This document shows positions 1 through 7,680 of a stretch of 64,000 bases of DNA, in pieces. Origin of the DNA: MED-G105 sp039814575. GTDB taxonomy: Bacteria; Pseudomonadota; Alphaproteobacteria; Caulobacterales; Parvularculaceae. Position 1 is the stretch's first letter, and every line of letters begins with the position of its first letter. The stretch covers positions 1 through 64,000 of the forward strand of contig JBCCAY010000004.1 in assembly GCA_039814575.1 (NCBI GenBank), given 5' to 3'. The notes under the pieces are model-generated. The model had not been told where the DNA came from. It did no database searches and worked only from the letters and a program-made list of their open reading frames with translations. The translations under genes and the position numbers were made by a program.

Positions 1-151
1 CTTGCATACCGCAAAGAACGCCGGTCATAATCTGGTCGAGTGGTTTCAGTCCAAGGCATCGTGATACTCCGTGTTCTAAGCAAACAAAGAGAATCATAAA
101 CCGCTGAAACCACTCAACTTATTTTTCGTATGGCCTCTCAGAGATGAGGCA

Positions 152-1288
152 GTGAGTATACGCAAAGAACGAGAAACGGAGCGCGGTCACCTCGAATTTG
201 CACAAGGCAAGTTGCAGGCGAAAACCATCGAATCGGACCTCACTTTCGATCCTGATACGTTCGAAGCGGAGATTAAAAGATACTTGGTGCTTCAGAATTC
301 ATTCAATGAACTGCGCGAGAAAGTCCGAATGGAGATCCGCGAACTTCAGGCAAAAAGAACTCGATTGTATCAAGAAAAGACACTTGCAGCATCTACGCTC
401 AAAGAGCTCGAAGCGGATGTTGCCTATTTAAAGAAGATCGACACATCTGAGATTGTTTGCCCTACTTGCAATACGACTCACGAAACTAGTTTTGCAAATA
501 CCCTGCGTCTTTCAGGTGATGCAGAGACTTGCCGGTCTTACCTCACCGGCACATTAGAAGAAATCGACAAGCTTACGCGGAAAATAGAAACAAAAACTCA
601 GACCTTACAACAACACGATCGTGAGATTTCTGAGATAAATGCGATTCTTGGAGAACGAAGAGGAAAGCTAACCCTTAGAGAAATGCTTGAGCACGAGAGT
701 CGCCGTATTGCGACAGTCAGATTAGAGGACGAAAAAGCTCAGATCGACGTCAAAATCGGCAAGATTGACGAAGACGTCCGTGCCGCCGAGGCAGATATGA
801 AACAGTTCAGTAGCCAAGCTAGAAAAAAAGAAATCATCGACTTCTATCAAACGAAACTGCGAACGTTTTGCGCGGATCTAAATGTTCAATCACCACCTGA
901 CAATATGTTCGAAAAACTCCGGCCTACAGTCAGCGACACGGGCAGCGAGCTGCCGCGCTTACTGCTGGCCTACCAGTACGCCATTTTGCATACAGTTGCT
1001 CAATACTCATCGGCGATAATAGCACCTATAGTTTTCGATACAGCACAGCACCAAGATCAAGATGAAACTAACATTAATGCAATGATTAAGTTTGCTTTTA
1101 AGAAAAGACCAGAAAACACCCAATTCATTTTTGGCACGGTAAGTCTTCACAAATTCAAACATTCAGGGGCCTACGTTTTAGCAAATGTTCAGGGGCACCT
1201 CCTAAAGCCAGAGCAGTATCAAGAAGCCAGAAGTGCGATTGCCCCATTTGTTGAACAAATGTTCAGCGACCAGATTGAGCGATCTTAA
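152..1288 (+). CDS. C-terminal half of a Rad50/SMC-like ATPase (truncated)
   Basis: The protein (378 aa from a GTG) has long charged coiled-coil stretches on both sides of a CPTC zinc-hook motif at Cys103 and Cys106. Near the C-terminus there is a signature-like segment (SDTGSELPRL, about 261-270) and a Walker-B-like strand (APIVFDTAQ, about 291-299). This is the architecture of the second half of Rad50/SMC-type ATPases that act on DNA ends or as sensors in defence systems. The N-terminal half with the Walker A loop is absent. The frame upstream of the GTG is closed by a TAA at 77-79 and shows no coiled coil, so the gene is probably cut by a rearrangement. It lies inside an integrase-bounded, AT-richer segment, which suggests horizontal acquisition. 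The exact family cannot be named from sequence alone. Confidence 0.6.
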   Translation: MSIRKERETERGHLEFAQGKLQAKTIESDLTFDPDTFEAEIKRYLVLQNSFNELREKVRMEIRELQAKRTRLYQEKTLAASTLKELEADVAYLKKIDTSEIVCPTCNTTHETSFANTLRLSGDAETCRSYLTGTLEEIDKLTRKIETKTQTLQQHDREISEINAILGERRGKLTLREMLEHESRRIATVRLEDEKAQIDVKIGKIDEDVRAAEADMKQFSSQARKKEIIDFYQTKLRTFCADLNVQSPPDNMFEKLRPTVSDTGSELPRLLLAYQYAILHTVAQYSSAIIAPIVFDTAQHQDQDETNINAMIKFAFKKRPENTQFIFGTVSLHKFKHSGAYVLANVQGHLLKPEQYQEARSAIAPFVEQMFSDQIERS

Positions 1289-1550
1289 ACATCTAGGCTA
1301 GAAACTACTCAGCAGGCATATCCCTAACTTTTCTCAATCTTGATGACCATTTTTGTCTTCTGGGCTTCTTCAATGCCCGGTTCTGCGCGCATTTCTGCCT
1401 TGGAGATTTGAAAGTCAAAAGGCAAAACTGGAGATTAAACGCCATGCGCCGGAGTTTGAAGCAGTTGATCTAAGGGATATGGCGCATATTCACGCTCAAA
1501 TCACAATGCGCCTCAGTATTCCTCATCCGCTCAGGTACTGAGGAGTGATA

Positions 1551-1670
1551 ATGAACAGTATGAAAAATGACGTAAGCTGCACGAATCCAGTGTTTGCAGG
1601 AGTTATTGCCGCATGCTCATTATTATGGCAATCGATAGCGCGTCTTTTATCCGAAATGGATAAGACGTAA
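1551..1670 (+). CDS. possible small membrane-associated protein, 39 aa
   Basis: This is a short frame of 39 codons from ATG to TAA. A good Shine-Dalgarno (GAGGAG, 1540-1545) lies five bases before the ATG. The product begins MNSMKNDVSCTNPV and has a central hydrophobic stretch (FAGVIAACSLLW) followed by an amphipathic tail, so it could sit in or on a membrane. It lies alone between the truncated ATPase and the hairpin-rich segment of the island. No family is recognised. The ribosome site is the main support, and expression is unproven. Confidence 0.35.
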   Translation: MNSMKNDVSCTNPVFAGVIAACSLLWQSIARLLSEMDKT

Positions 1671-1984
1671 GCCTATGATTTCGTTTAATTTGATTGATAT
1701 GGAAATCGTTTTTGTCCCCTCTCCTTTTTTCTCATCGATGGAAATCGAGCGAGTTGCGTGCTCGTCTCTTTAAATTGTTGTCTTATTCCTCTGGAAGACC
1801 CGCCGGAGGCTGGTCTTGAAGCAAAGCGACATTCCTCCGGTGCCGACACTTATCTATGCATCGTCGCGCGCAACGGAAGTCAAGGAAAATAGGAGCTACT
1901 GCACCGCATTTTCCTTGACGGAGTGAGCACGGTGATATGATTCAATAGGAGACAAGGTCTTTCCTCCTAGATCCGAAAAAAGGT
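1671..1984 (+). other. gene-free stretch rich in inverted repeats
   Basis: No convincing gene is seen. Several stem-forming repeats follow each other: CGAGC/GCTCG at 1746-1764; AAGACC/GGTCTT at 1795-1817, in competition with CCGGAGG/CCTCCGG at 1803-1840; a perfect 12-bp stem GTCAAGGAAAAT/ATTTTCCTTGAC at 1879-1919 with a 17-base loop; and TAGGAG/CTCCTA at 1946-1969. None is followed by a U-tract, so they are not simple terminators. They could belong to a structured RNA or to the leader of the next small gene. Confidence 0.3.
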
Positions 1985-1996
1985 TTGAGCGGCGAT

Positions 1997-2260
1997 ATGA
2001 GCGTAAAGAATCAGAAGTCGAATAATCTTTGGACGTTTGTCGTTGATTATGATAGCGGCACATTTTTAAGTCAGTTTTTTGACGAGACTCTGTCGGGAGC
2101 GATTGAGCAATACAACGCTGCAGATCCTTCAGAACGAAACGCCACCCCGATCAATGATGATACCGTTAGAATAACGGGTTTGAAGAATGTTTGGTGCGTA
2201 ACTGGACTTTCGGAAAGTGATCGACTTATCACAGCACACATTATTCGTACAGAAACATGA
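1997..2260 (+). CDS. hypothetical small protein in the island
   Basis: The frame encodes about 87 aa from the ATG at 1997; a TTG at 1985 would add four residues. The product is acidic and soluble-looking (start MSVKNQKSNNLWTFVVDYD) with no signal peptide, membrane segment or recognised motif. The N-terminal stretch WTFVVDYDSGTFLSQF and a later VRITGLKNVWCVTGL suggest a small beta-rich fold, but that is only an impression. The gene ends 18 bases before the convergent integrase stop. Its ribosome site is weak. Function is unknown. Confidence 0.45.
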   Translation: MSVKNQKSNNLWTFVVDYDSGTFLSQFFDETLSGAIEQYNAADPSERNATPINDDTVRITGLKNVWCVTGLSESDRLITAHIIRTET

Positions 2261-2278
2261 TATTGGAATACACCGGTT

Positions 2279-3457
2279 CTATTTCTGTGATACCTTCACC
2301 CGCCGCACATTAATCGCAGCCGTATCAAGCCGGTTTTTGATATGAGCGGCGTAGTATTGCTCAATCATGTCAACGCTTGTGCGACAGTTTTTGGCGATTT
2401 GGTAAATGTCTGCGCCTTCCATAAGCCGCAAGCAGATATAGGTGTGTCGAAGGCTGTACGCTGTGCGGCGCTGCCCGTCGCGATCAAATTTGAGCCCCTC
2501 CTCTTCTAAGACGGTGTTCAACAGGCCAGCGTGATTGGTTGGAAAAACCCTATCGTCCAAATTGGGGCTGTTGCGTCTCAATAAGCGTTGGAACGGCCGA
2601 ACAGCGCCATTTGTGCTTTTGCAAAAGCCTGTGCCGCGTTTGCCGCGCACATCGATTTCAAGAATGGTCTCGCCTGTCTGCTCGTCGTCGACGATAGCAA
2701 CGTCACGGTATTCAAGGCGGTTCGCCTCGTCCGGACGAAGGCCAGTATTGGCCATGAAGAGCACGTAATCATGGAGTTGTTCGCTGGCCCAGCGAAAACG
2801 CTCTTTTTTTGGATTTTTAGCGCGACGGCGCGTCGCTTCATATAGCTTTTTGTATTCCTCGGGCGTGAACCACGCCCGCCGCTGGAGCTTCCCAGCGGTT
2901 TTGTAGGGCATCGACAAATCGGGCAAATGTCGCAGCCATCCGTGGCGGATGGCTGTTTTTAAAACTTGCCGGACCACAACAATTTCCTGATGCAGGGTCG
3001 TGCGCGATGGTGGTTTCGTCTCCGCATCCTCTTTTCGCAAGGGGTGCTGCACTTGATGTTCATGCCGATACAAACGGTATTCTTGGACTAAGCCGGCGGT
3101 CACTTGTGACACGCCTTTCGCGCCAAAGAACGGCAGCAAATATAGAGTGAGCTGGCGCTTCATATTGGCGACGTATTTCGGGCTGCGGTCCCCGCCGGTG
3201 ATCACTTCATATTCTCTGACGAATTGCTCGGCGGCTTCAGCAAATGTTTTCTCGGTGACCGGCGCGCCCATTTTGAGCTTGCCGCGCAATCCAAGATACC
3301 AGTCCTCGGCAAAGTCTTTCGCTTTGCCGAGGCTCTCTTCTTTCGAACTCGCGCGCACCTTCTTGCCATTCAAAAACGTCTCGCATTGCCAGTACCGGCT
3401 TTGCTTGCGTTTGAAGATATGAACGCGGCCGTCAAAGAGCGTGTGCTTGTCGGACAT
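2279..3457 (-). CDS. tyrosine recombinase / phage-type integrase
   Basis: Site-specific recombinase that would integrate and excise the island at the adjacent tRNA. From the ATG at 3457 it is about 392 aa; the open frame continues upstream to 3568, but the sequence before MSDKHTLFDGRV does not look like integrase. An N-terminal SAM-like core-binding region precedes a catalytic domain with the expected residues: Arg in NTGLRPDEANRL, the box II Arg in YSLRHTYI (with Tyr where His is usual), and the nucleophile region QYYAAH near the C-terminus. The gene starts about 150 bases from the 3' end of tRNA-Leu, the usual position for a tRNA-targeting integrase. The matching attachment repeat at the other end of the island is not in this window. 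Confidence 0.9.
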   Translation of the reverse strand: MSDKHTLFDGRVHIFKRKQSRYWQCETFLNGKKVRASSKEESLGKAKDFAEDWYLGLRGKLKMGAPVTEKTFAEAAEQFVREYEVITGGDRSPKYVANMKRQLTLYLLPFFGAKGVSQVTAGLVQEYRLYRHEHQVQHPLRKEDAETKPPSRTTLHQEIVVVRQVLKTAIRHGWLRHLPDLSMPYKTAGKLQRRAWFTPEEYKKLYEATRRRAKNPKKERFRWASEQLHDYVLFMANTGLRPDEANRLEYRDVAIVDDEQTGETILEIDVRGKRGTGFCKSTNGAVRPFQRLLRRNSPNLDDRVFPTNHAGLLNTVLEEEGLKFDRDGQRRTAYSLRHTYICLRLMEGADIYQIAKNCRTSVDMIEQYYAAHIKNRLDTAAINVRRVKVSQK

Positions 3458-3605
3458 AATATGTTCCGTATTGAAACAGGTCATGAACAAACGAAAAGTG
3501 CGCCACAACTGCGCCACACCATTTTTCGCAATTTTAAAGCCAAAACGTGAACAAACCGTTCGGCCCAAATCGCTCTAATTATAAGGAAAAACAAGGGTTT
3601 GGTAA

Positions 3606-3692
3606 TGGTGCGGACGGCCGGACTTGAACCGGCACGATCTTACGATCGACAGATTTTAAGTCTGTTGTGTCTACCAATTCCACCACGTCCGC
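3606..3692 (-). tRNA. tRNA-Leu (anticodon UAA)
   Basis: On the minus strand the gene reads from GCGGACGTGG (3692 downward) to GTCCGCACCA with an encoded CCA (3608-3606). The acceptor arms GCGGACG and CGTCCGC pair, the T-arm GGTTCAAGTCC is canonical, and the long variable arm is that of a leucine tRNA. The anticodon loop CTTAAAA gives UAA. Its 3' end faces the integrase, so it is the likely attachment site of the island. Confidence 0.97.
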
Positions 3693-3791
3693 AAGGATCG
3701 GCGCGCCCATAGGGCGAACAGAGGATCTGTGGATAGCGAACGCTGCGCCGCGCATCAAGCCAATCGCGCTACGACGGCGCATAAAATCTGA

Positions 3792-5171
3792 TCAGCACTC
3801 GACGACGTTCACCGCAAGGCCGCCCTCGCTCGTCTCTTTATACTTGCTTGACATGTCGAGACCCGTTTGGCGCATTGTCTCAATTACCTGATCAAGGGAA
3901 ACCTTAGCGTCCTCAGAGGCCCGTAGAGCGAGGCGCGCGGCATTGACCGCCTTCACTGCGCCGATGGCGTTGCGCTCAATACAAGGAATCTGCACGAGGC
4001 CGCCGACGGGATCACACGTCAAACCAAGATTGTGCTCCATGCCGATTTCCGCCGCGCGCTCAATCTGCTCGGGCGTCCCGCCCCATACCGCGGCGAGCCC
4101 CCCGGCCGCCATAGAGCAGGCGACGCCGACCTCCCCCTGGCATCCCATTTCAGCGCCAGAGATTGACGCACGCTGCTTATAGAGAATGCCAATCGCGCCC
4201 GCCGTCAGCAAAAAGGTTCGCGCCGCATCATGGCCCGCGCCCTCTTCTTCGGTGCAGTAATGGCGCATCACGGCTGGAATAATGCCGGCAGCGCCGTTTG
4301 TCGGCGCCGTTACGACGCGCCCGCCAGCGGCGTTTTCTTCGTTCACCGCCATCGCGTAAACATTGAGGGTGTCGAACAAGCTTTCTCGTTCATTGGAGAA
4401 CGGCGCCTCGCTGAGCTTTGCAAACAAATCCGGCGCGCGGCGCCGCACTTTCAGCCCGCCTGGCAGAATGCCGTCCGTCGCGAGGCCGCGATCAATGCAC
4501 GCCCGCATCGCCGCCCAAATCGCATCAAGACCCGCGAGCGTTTCTGGCCGCGACCGCTTTGCGTCTTCGTTCTCGAGCATCAACTCGGCAATCTGCAGCC
4601 CCTTCGCCTTGCAGCGCGCCAAAAGCTCGGCCGCGGAGCCAAATTGATGGGGACCGTGGGACGCGGTTTCAATCAAATCATCCTTGGCCGGCGTGGAGAG
4701 TTGTTTCTCCGTCGCGATGAACCCGCCGCCTACGGAGTAATAAGTTTGCTCCGACAGCCGGTTTCCATCGGCGTCATAGGCCTCAAGGCGCATGCCGTTT
4801 GGATGGAGGCTAGGAATAATATCGCCCCGCAGATCTAAGTCGCGGCTCATGTCGAACGCGATCTCAGGCCCTCGGGAGAGCGGCAAACGTCCAGTTTTCT
4901 GGACGGCCTCGAACGCGGCCGCCGCCGCATCGGGGTCGGTGGTTTCCGGCGCGAACCCAAGCAAGCCAAAAATCGTCGCGCGATCCGTGCCGTGGCCGAT
5001 GCCAGTCAAAGCAAGCGAACCTTGCAGCTCGATTTTGATGCGCGCCGTTTTGTCCAACAGCTGGTTCGCGGTGAGGTGCTCCAAAAATCGGAGCGACACA
5101 CGCATGGGCCCGACAGTATGAGAACTCGACGGGCCGACGCCGATTTTAAAGATGTCCAAAACGCTAAGCAC
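3792..5171 (-). CDS. sdaA: L-serine ammonia-lyase, single-chain iron-sulfur type
   Basis: Converts L-serine to pyruvate and ammonia with a [4Fe-4S] cluster in the cytoplasm. The 459-aa length matches single-chain bacterial SdaA. The N-terminus has the typical GVGPSSSHTVGPMR segment, and the catalytic domain has the cluster cysteines in MGCQGEVG (Cys344), TCDPVGG (Cys386) and IPCIERNA (Cys397). The last residue is Cys459, which corresponds to the C-terminal cysteine that caps the fourth iron in the Legionella enzyme (the tail-in-mouth form). The start is a GTG with GGAGAG upstream. It is divergent from sfsA across 144 bases, and its 3' end points to tRNA-Leu. Confidence 0.96.
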   Translation of the reverse strand: MLSVLDIFKIGVGPSSSHTVGPMRVSLRFLEHLTANQLLDKTARIKIELQGSLALTGIGHGTDRATIFGLLGFAPETTDPDAAAAAFEAVQKTGRLPLSRGPEIAFDMSRDLDLRGDIIPSLHPNGMRLEAYDADGNRLSEQTYYSVGGGFIATEKQLSTPAKDDLIETASHGPHQFGSAAELLARCKAKGLQIAELMLENEDAKRSRPETLAGLDAIWAAMRACIDRGLATDGILPGGLKVRRRAPDLFAKLSEAPFSNERESLFDTLNVYAMAVNEENAAGGRVVTAPTNGAAGIIPAVMRHYCTEEEGAGHDAARTFLLTAGAIGILYKQRASISGAEMGCQGEVGVACSMAAGGLAAVWGGTPEQIERAAEIGMEHNLGLTCDPVGGLVQIPCIERNAIGAVKAVNAARLALRASEDAKVSLDQVIETMRQTGLDMSSKYKETSEGGLAVNVVEC

Positions 5172-5315
5172 GAGGGGCTCTCTCCGGCGTCAACACGGCA
5201 CGGCAATCAAGCGCCGCGCGATAATATGCTCCCTCTAGACTAAAATAGCGCGATTGCGAAGATCGTCGGACAGCGCAGTTGACCGAGCGATGCAGTCGGC
5301 GATACCGAATCCATC

Positions 5316-6020
5316 ATGCGTTTCCCCTCAGAACTATCGCGCGGCGTTTTAGAACGCCGGTACAAGCGCTTCCTGGCCGATATCACCCTCGAAAACGGCG
5401 AGGAGATCACCGGGCACTGCCCGAACCCCGGATCAATGTTAGGCGTTGCGCCCGAAGGCGCGCCGGCTTGGGTGTCGTTGAGCCCGTCAAAGACCCGGAA
5501 ACTCCCCTACACGCTTGAGCTCGTTAAAGTGGATGGCGGCCTTGTGGCCATCAACACCAACAATCCCAACAAGATTGGCGCTGAAGCCATTGAAGCAGGT
5601 CTGATCCCAGAGTTAACGGGCTATGAGACCCTGAAACGCGAAGTGAAATATGGCGAGAACAGCCGCATCGATATCTTGCTGTCGGGCGGGCGGCGCGATC
5701 GACCGGCCTATGTGGAAATAAAAAACGTCCACCTGATGCGCGCGCCGGGACTCGCCGAATTTCCGGACAGCGTCACCAAGCGGGGCGCGAAACACCTGGT
5801 GGAGCTCGCCAACCAAAAGGCCGCAGGGGACCGGGCGGTGATGCTGTTCATCGTCCAAAGGACAGATTGCCGCTCTCTCGCCCCTGCGGACGACCTTGAT
5901 CCGGAATACGGACGCGCTTTGCGCGCCGCGGTCGCAGCCGGGGTTGAAGTCCTGTGCTACGATTGCGAGGTAACAACAAATGAAGTGCGGCTAAGACGGC
6001 CGCTGCCTGTTACGCTATAA
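5316..6020 (+). CDS. sfsA: DNA/RNA nuclease SfsA family protein
   Basis: Member of the SfsA family, first described as affecting sugar fermentation in E. coli and now classed as a nuclease with a PD-(D/E)xK-like core. The 234-aa length is normal. Visible family features are the N-terminal RRYKRFLADI, GHCPNPGSM, SRIDILL and YVEIKNVHL, where the Asp and the ExK supply the likely catalytic core. It begins a plus-strand run with map and radC, separated from map by 17 bases. Its true cellular role is uncertain in any organism. Confidence 0.93.
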   Translation: MRFPSELSRGVLERRYKRFLADITLENGEEITGHCPNPGSMLGVAPEGAPAWVSLSPSKTRKLPYTLELVKVDGGLVAINTNNPNKIGAEAIEAGLIPELTGYETLKREVKYGENSRIDILLSGGRRDRPAYVEIKNVHLMRAPGLAEFPDSVTKRGAKHLVELANQKAAGDRAVMLFIVQRTDCRSLAPADDLDPEYGRALRAAVAAGVEVLCYDCEVTTNEVRLRRPLPVTL

Positions 6021-6037
6021 AGAAGTAACGTTCGCAA

Positions 6038-6925
6038 ATGGATATGCGCCTGTCGCCCGGGCGCGCTGGAGACCCGATGCAGTATGCCGAGGCCGATGCG
6101 GCCGATCTCAAAAAGACCGGACAAATCAAAATTCACGGGCCTGAGGCCTTTGAAGGGATGCGTGTCGCCGGCCGCCTGGCGGCGGAATGTCTGGATTTGC
6201 TCACGAGTGAAGTTAAGCCCGGCGTGTCCACCGAGGCGCTCGACACGCTGGTGCGCGAATACGTTCTCGATAACGGCGCGGTGTCAGCGACCATCGGCTA
6301 TCGCGGCTATCGCCACGCCACCTGCATCTCGCTGAACCATGTGATTTGCCACGGCATCCCATCGCAAAAGACGCTGAAGAACGGCGACATCCTGAATATT
6401 GACGTCACCGTCATTGTCGACGGCTGGCACGGCGACACGAGCCGCATGTTCATCGCCGGCGAACCCAAGGTCAAAGCGCGCCGGCTTATTGATACGACAT
6501 ACGACTCGCTGATGGCGGCGATCGCCATCGTCAAACCGGGCACGACCTTGCGCGATATCGGCCGCGCCATTCAGACCTTAAGCGAATCGCAAGGCTTTTC
6601 CGTCGTCCATGATTTTTGCGGCCATGGCCTCGGCCGGCTGTTCCATGACGCGCCGAACGTCGTTCACTATGCGGAATATCGCGATCGCTTTATTGGCGTG
6701 CAGCGCGCGCCGGAAACAGAATTGCGCCCTGGCATGTTCTTCACGATTGAACCGATGATCAATGAAGGCAAACCGGATGTGAAACTGCTGAAAGACGGTT
6801 GGACGGCGGTGACGCGTGACAAGTCCCTGTCGGCGCAGTTCGAACATTCAATCGGCGTCACGGAAGACGGCTGCGAGATATTCACAAAATCTCCGAAAGG
6901 CCTCGATCGGCCGCCTTACGCCTGA
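6038..6925 (+). CDS. map: methionine aminopeptidase, type I
   Basis: Removes the initiator methionine from nascent proteins. The pita-bread fold metal ligands are all visible: Asp in NIDVTV, Asp in HGDTSRMF, His in GHGLGRLFH, Glu in TIEPMI and Glu in QFEHSIG. The 295-aa length includes an N-terminal extension of some 35 residues before TGQIKIHG, which is common in alphaproteobacterial enzymes. The ATG at 6038 is used here, and a later in-frame ATG (MQYAEADA) is possible. The stop overlaps the radC start by one base (TGATG), which implies translational coupling. Confidence 0.95.
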   Translation: MDMRLSPGRAGDPMQYAEADAADLKKTGQIKIHGPEAFEGMRVAGRLAAECLDLLTSEVKPGVSTEALDTLVREYVLDNGAVSATIGYRGYRHATCISLNHVICHGIPSQKTLKNGDILNIDVTVIVDGWHGDTSRMFIAGEPKVKARRLIDTTYDSLMAAIAIVKPGTTLRDIGRAIQTLSESQGFSVVHDFCGHGLGRLFHDAPNVVHYAEYRDRFIGVQRAPETELRPGMFFTIEPMINEGKPDVKLLKDGWTAVTRDKSLSAQFEHSIGVTEDGCEIFTKSPKGLDRPPYA

Positions 6926-7662
6926 TGCGCAGTCTGAAAGACGATAAGCCAGTCGGCGACAGCGCGCCGGCCGCAGGATCGGCGTCTGAAGACAATCATG
7001 CCGCCGGGCATCGCGATCGTCTGCGCACGCGCTATAGGAAGGTCGGCGTTGACGGTTGCCAGGACTATGAACTGCTTGAGCTAATTCTCTTCCGAGCCAT
7101 TCCGCGCCGCGACGTCAAACCGCTAGCGAAAGAACTGATCGCCAAGTTTGGCGGGTTCAGCGAAACGCTTGGCGCGCCCATCGAACGTCTGACGGAGATA
7201 AAGGGGGTGTCCCTCACAGTTGCGACGGAACTTAAGATTGTGCAAGCTGCGGCGATAAAACTCGCCCAAGAGCGCGTCCTTGACCGACCCGTTATCTCTT
7301 CCTGGCAAGACCTCCTCGCCTATTGCCGGGCGGCGATGGCCGATGAGAAGACGGAGATGTTCCGCATTCTTTTCCTCGATAAGAAAAATATTCTGATTGC
7401 AGATGAAGTGCAGCAACGCGGCACTGTTGATCACACGCCGGTTTACCCCCGCGAGGTCATTAAGCGCGCTTTGGAGCTCTCAGCGTCAGCGATCATTCTG
7501 GTGCACAATCACCCCTCCGGCGATCCGACGCCGTCGCGGGCGGACATCAATATGACGGATCAAATCGTCAAAGCCGGCGCGCCGCTCAATATACGCGTTC
7601 ATGACCATTTGGTGATCGGCCATAAACGCGAGGCGAGCTTCAAGCACTTAGGTCTTTTGTAA
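6925..7662 (+). CDS. radC: RadC family JAB-domain protein
   Basis: The 245-aa protein has an N-terminal helix-hairpin-helix-like region (KFGGFSETLGAPIERLTEIKG, about 70-90) and a C-terminal JAMM/MPN domain. The latter carries the complete zinc motif HNHPSGDP with the distal Ser and Asp (PSRADINMTDQI). The family was once linked to DNA repair, but its biochemical role remains unsettled. Its start codon overlaps the map stop, so the two are co-transcribed. It ends 18 bases before the convergent HerA-type gene, with no terminator visible in between. Confidence 0.93.
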   Translation: MRSLKDDKPVGDSAPAAGSASEDNHAAGHRDRLRTRYRKVGVDGCQDYELLELILFRAIPRRDVKPLAKELIAKFGGFSETLGAPIERLTEIKGVSLTVATELKIVQAAAIKLAQERVLDRPVISSWQDLLAYCRAAMADEKTEMFRILFLDKKNILIADEVQQRGTVDHTPVYPREVIKRALELSASAIILVHNHPSGDPTPSRADINMTDQIVKAGAPLNIRVHDHLVIGHKREASFKHLGLL

Positions 7663-7680
7663 TAAGGCGCAGTCCGCCAT

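Noticed and set aside
2..64. Open frame from the left edge ending KAS and a TGA at 62-64, possible transposase tail
   Set aside because: Only 20 codons are visible and no family motif can be recognised.
1353..1541. 62-codon plus-strand frame after the truncated ATPase
   Set aside because: No ribosome site, no recognisable composition, and it overlaps the ribosome site of the better-supported 39-aa ORF.
3579..3782. 67-codon minus-strand frame containing VVELVDTTDLKSVDRK
   Set aside because: This is the translation of tRNA-Leu and is a well-known false ORF.
4230..4838. 202-codon plus-strand frame opposite sdaA
   Set aside because: Antisense shadow of the serine dehydratase gene, with no ribosome site or family motif.
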